A stretch of DNA of 64,000 bases, from positions 186,001-250,000 of the forward strand of contig OOIN01000030.1 of NCBI GenBank assembly GCA_900323505.1. Direction: 5' to 3'. Shown here in pieces: positions 61,306-64,000 of this stretch. Below the pieces are notes generated by a model. The model made no database searches. It was not told the origin of the DNA and saw only the letters and a program-made list of their open reading frames with translations. The DNA comes from Ustilago trichophora. Its lineage: Eukaryota > Basidiomycota > Ustilaginomycetes > Ustilaginales > Ustilaginaceae. Made by a program: the position numbers and the translations under genes. Every line of letters starts with the position of its first letter. The stretch's first letter is position 1.

Positions 61306-64000
61306 ATGCCCCTCAGCCCGGCCACTGAGTCTCATATTGCTGCTCAGAGCTCCGCAGCTTCCAACACTTCACCTCACCCTCACGCCTACGTCCACCTCCA
61401 CGCCTCCCATTCCGATCATCATCCCGCCGAGTCCTCCGACGCCGAGACCGAACCGCTCCCTTACGACGACGTCGCCGAAGAAGACCGCAACTCGGACATC
61501 GTCATGGACCCCAACGAGCTTGCTCACCACGCAGGCGCTGTCGTCGACACCGACGCGGATGCTCCCGGTCAAGAGACAGCCGACGTCTCCATGGAGCACT
61601 CCATCTCCGATCAGCAAGAGCCCTCACACGCACAAGACCTCGCCGATCACGCAGACCATGACGAGGATGACCAAGAAGATGAGGATGGCGAGGGTGAAGA
61701 TGCCCTCCCTGCCTCTCAGGCCACCGCAACCCACGATCCCAACTCCAACATGAGCTCACCGCAAAAGACGGGCGGATTCACCGGAGACGAGTTCAGCGAC
61801 GAGAGCGAGCTCACAGACGAAGATGAGGATCCAAACGAAGACGAAGATGCCTCGTCGCTCTCGGACGACGATCTCGGTGGATCCGACGACGAGGAGGAAG
61901 AAGAAGATGAGAACGACGACGACGACGACCCCGATAGCAAGACGCACGAAGATGAAGCTGCCGAGGCCCTTGCTGCGCTCACTGGCGGTACGGATGGCGC
62001 CAACGACGACGCATCCGCAGCAGCAGCTGGTCTGGATGCGCTCGCCATGCTGGCCACAGCAGGCGATGCTGAAGCCGATCATGGTGACGAGGACGAAGAA
62101 GACGAAGAAGAGGAAGCATCCGATGCAGAGGGCCAAGATGCCGATACGGCGGGTGAAGCAGGCGCCTCGCTCGATGATAACGCAAAGCACGGAAGATTAC
62201 AGCAACTCCGCCAGGAAGCTGACGGCGACGATCTCAGCTCCGATATTACCCCCGAGCCCGAAGATGGAGAAATCGACGGTGCGGCAGGCGCTGACGATGG
62301 ATCCGATCAAGATGACGATGCCACTCCTCGCGATACCGATCTCGATTTGATCGCATCCATGAAGAAGCGCGCTGCAGCCACCGGCGGAGCCACCAGTCTC
62401 CTCGAACCTGAGCAGCTTGTCGACAGTCTTCCTGGATCTGCAGCTTCTTCAAGGGCCGCTTCTCCCCTCGGCGACGAGGATGAGGACGCTGACAAGGCCA
62501 AGAGCACAGAAGACCACGAGGGCGATGCCGACGCCAAAGCGCCAGAGGCCGAGCAAGCAGAAGCCGAGCATCTCGACACCGCAGCTGGCACTCCAGCACC
62601 CGACGCTGCCGAACACGAGGAAGACACTTCCACCGACGAAGCCGCTATCCGACGCCAAGAGGCTATGGAAGCGCTCACCAAGATCGAAATCGGTTTTGCC
62701 ATGCTTCGCGACCGTCTCTACGTCGAGCGATTGCAAGAGATCTCCAAAGAAGGCGACATGATCCTCGACGGCATCCATCCCGAACTTCTCCATCTCACCA
62801 AAGCCATCGAGATGCGTCGCCAACGTCGTACCCAGCTGGTCGAAATGTGGTTCGAGCAGCAGGAACAGCAGTACGAGCGCGTCGCCAAAGCCGAAGAGTT
62901 TGCTGCTTGGAGCATCTGGCGTTCGAGCTGTGCCAGTCTGCGTCGCGATATGATGGACGAATTTAGCCGCAAACGCAGAAGGCTCGATCGAGAGAAGCGT
63001 ACTCTGGATGCGCCGCGTCCTGCCAGAAGGCATCACATCTTTGAGACCGAGCTGGTGCGCAATCCTGACCGACTGCATATTCCATTGGATCCTTCGATGA
63101 CGACAGAAGAGGCTGAAAGAGGCGAGGCGAACGGGAACAAGAGCGGTCGTAAAGCATCGGCAAAGCGCAAGGCGCTCGCACGCGAAATCGAGGCAGGTGA
63201 TGAGTTTGTCGCCTACCCGGATCTGAAGGGACTTGCAGAGGCGGATGTTATGACTGACATTGAGCAGATGGGTATTCGACCGGTGGGAGTGCCACCAGGC
63301 ATGTACGACCCCTTCTATGGCCCTCCTGTCGGTCTCGAGTTCCAGAATCCAGACGTGTATGCCATGTACGGTCCAGAAGCAGCAGCCGCCGCAGCCGCTG
63401 CAGCACAGGCCCACATGAACGGATTTCCTTATGGTCTGCCACCTGGCGCACGCGGCTTGCCACCACCTCCACCAGGCATGATGGCTCCCGGCACACCAGG
63501 CTCAGTTCACACACCCCATCGTCACGGCATGCACCCGTTACCACCACCACCACCCGGCCACATGCACCCCCTGGAAATGGGAATGATGCCCTTCGACCCA
63601 TATGCAGCCGCCGAGATGGAACGTGCTGTGCGCATGCACCACCGCGAACAGCAGGCACGTATGGGTGGCATGGATTCCAACGATCCACATCACCGAAGCT
63701 CGCCTTTCCCTCCGGATATGTATCCGCCGCCCTACCCGCCGCATTTCAACCTTCCCCCTGGCGCTGCTGGCGGAGGGGGACCTGGTGGACGCAGTGGACC
63801 CGGTATGGGCGGAGGCGGAAGAGGAGGGATGACCAACATGCCCCCTTCTCCGACCCCGCCGCGGCGTAAAGAACGCGCCAGTGTCGAAGAAAGCGTCAGC
63901 GTCAGTGGTCGCGGTCGAGGCGCGGCAAAAACAAGCGGTAGGAGCAGCAAGCAATCGCGTTCCAGTCAAGCATCGACCGCACCGCCTCGTGAAGCGCATT
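61306..64000 (+). CDS. Sds3-like/Dep1-type subunit of Rpd3L histone deacetylase complex (3' truncated)
   Basis: Open from ATG 61306 to the window end, at least 898 residues, no stop reached. Residues 1-420 are acidic and disordered, with long Asp/Glu runs (about 165-215 and 260-275). From about residue 450 to 560 a helical Sds3-like domain is seen: EALTKIEIGFAMLRDRLY, then a GIHPELLHL block and a long basic-acidic coiled coil (KAIEMRRQRRTQLVEMWF). Yeast Sds3 and Dep1 and animal BRMS1 share this arrangement and help assemble the Sin3-Rpd3L deacetylase in the nucleus. The HHIFETELVRNPDRLHIP segment at about 576-593 resembles the C-terminal conserved part of fungal Dep1. The rest is Pro/Gly/His/Met-rich low complexity. 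Dep1 is the likelier match because of the acidic N-terminus. Confidence 0.85.
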   Translation, partial: MPLSPATESHIAAQSSAASNTSPHPHAYVHLHASHSDHHPAESSDAETEPLPYDDVAEEDRNSDIVMDPNELAHHAGAVVDTDADAPGQETADVSMEHSISDQQEPSHAQDLADHADHDEDDQEDEDGEGEDALPASQATATHDPNSNMSSPQKTGGFTGDEFSDESELTDEDEDPNEDEDASSLSDDDLGGSDDEEEEEDENDDDDDPDSKTHEDEAAEALAALTGGTDGANDDASAAAAGLDALAMLATAGDAEADHGDEDEEDEEEEASDAEGQDADTAGEAGASLDDNAKHGRLQQLRQEADGDDLSSDITPEPEDGEIDGAAGADDGSDQDDDATPRDTDLDLIASMKKRAAATGGATSLLEPEQLVDSLPGSAASSRAASPLGDEDEDADKAKSTEDHEGDADAKAPEAEQAEAEHLDTAAGTPAPDAAEHEEDTSTDEAAIRRQEAMEALTKIEIGFAMLRDRLYVERLQEISKEGDMILDGIHPELLHLTKAIEMRRQRRTQLVEMWFEQQEQQYERVAKAEEFAAWSIWRSSCASLRRDMMDEFSRKRRRLDREKRTLDAPRPARRHHIFETELVRNPDRLHIPLDPSMTTEEAERGEANGNKSGRKASAKRKALAREIEAGDEFVAYPDLKGLAEADVMTDIEQMGIRPVGVPPGMYDPFYGPPVGLEFQNPDVYAMYGPEAAAAAAAAAQAHMNGFPYGLPPGARGLPPPPPGMMAPGTPGSVHTPHRHGMHPLPPPPPGHMHPLEMGMMPFDPYAAAEMERAVRMHHREQQARMGGMDSNDPHHRSSPFPPDMYPPPYPPHFNLPPGAAGGGGPGGRSGPGMGGGGRGGMTNMPPSPTPPRRKERASVEESVSVSGRGRGAAKTSGRSSKQSRSSQASTAPPREAH

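Noticed and set aside
1..64000. CRISPR array, biosynthetic gene cluster, or integrated virus
   Set aside because: No regularly spaced repeats, no grouped biosynthetic enzymes and no viral structural or replication genes are present.

Overview
The window looks like nuclear DNA of a basidiomycete yeast or smut fungus, probably Ustilaginaceae. The grounds are few and short introns with GT-AG borders, mostly intronless large genes, moderate GC with a strong C-ending codon bias in highly expressed genes, nuclear genes for mitochondrial and peroxisomal proteins, an intron-containing tRNA-Tyr, and an atypical fourth-type G-alpha protein of the kind described in Ustilago maydis (Gpa4). The genus is an inference; no rRNA or other decisive marker is present.

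Layout, left to right. 1-1077: 3' end of an unrecognised, strongly codon-biased gene. 2674-3675: four-exon peroxisomal membrane protein 4 (PXMP4/PMP24). 6304-8756: Ser/Thr-rich single-span membrane protein with one intron. 9327-10331 (-): ribosome-biogenesis factor Mak16. 11993-14510: a complete pogo/Fot1-like DNA transposon with 188-bp terminal inverted repeats and an intact transposase, flanked by TA. 18793-22461: 1222-residue orphan protein. 24030-25703: divergent G-alpha subunit. 28569-29231: serine palmitoyltransferase small-subunit-like protein carrying a long poly-Ser tract. 29529-35780 (-): 2083-residue protein with three START-like modules and a C-terminal membrane anchor. 37316-39547 (-): DUF3405 type II membrane protein. 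42493-42598: tRNA-Tyr(GTA). 43981-48258: vezatin/Inp2-like membrane protein. 48560-49369 (-): mitochondrial ribosomal protein bL21m. 50676-53123: ATP synthase alpha subunit in three exons. 54801-57326: dynamin-related GTPase Dnm1. 57751-59757 (-): alcohol O-acetyltransferase-like enzyme. 61306-64000: Sds3-like (Dep1-type) subunit of an Rpd3L histone deacetylase complex, cut by the window end.

Intergenic stretches are long (1.3-4.3 kb) and rich in simple sequence: poly(T), poly(C), CT, CA and GA tracts, and a recurrent pentamer family, TACAG/TGCAG and its complement, which forms short palindromic arrays at many separate sites.

Functional links: three products touch peroxisomes (PXMP4, the vezatin/Inp2-like protein, and Dnm1, which divides both mitochondria and peroxisomes). 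ATP1 and MRPL21 are divergent nuclear genes for mitochondrial proteins sharing one 1.3-kb upstream region. Two products concern membrane lipids (the SPT small subunit and the multi-START protein) and are convergent neighbours. There is no biosynthetic cluster, no CRISPR array and no prokaryotic operon. The most unusual items are the near-identical transposon ends with nested hairpins, the G-alpha with serine at the catalytic glutamine position, the three-START protein, the poly-Ser SPT subunit and the dispersed TACAG palindromes.
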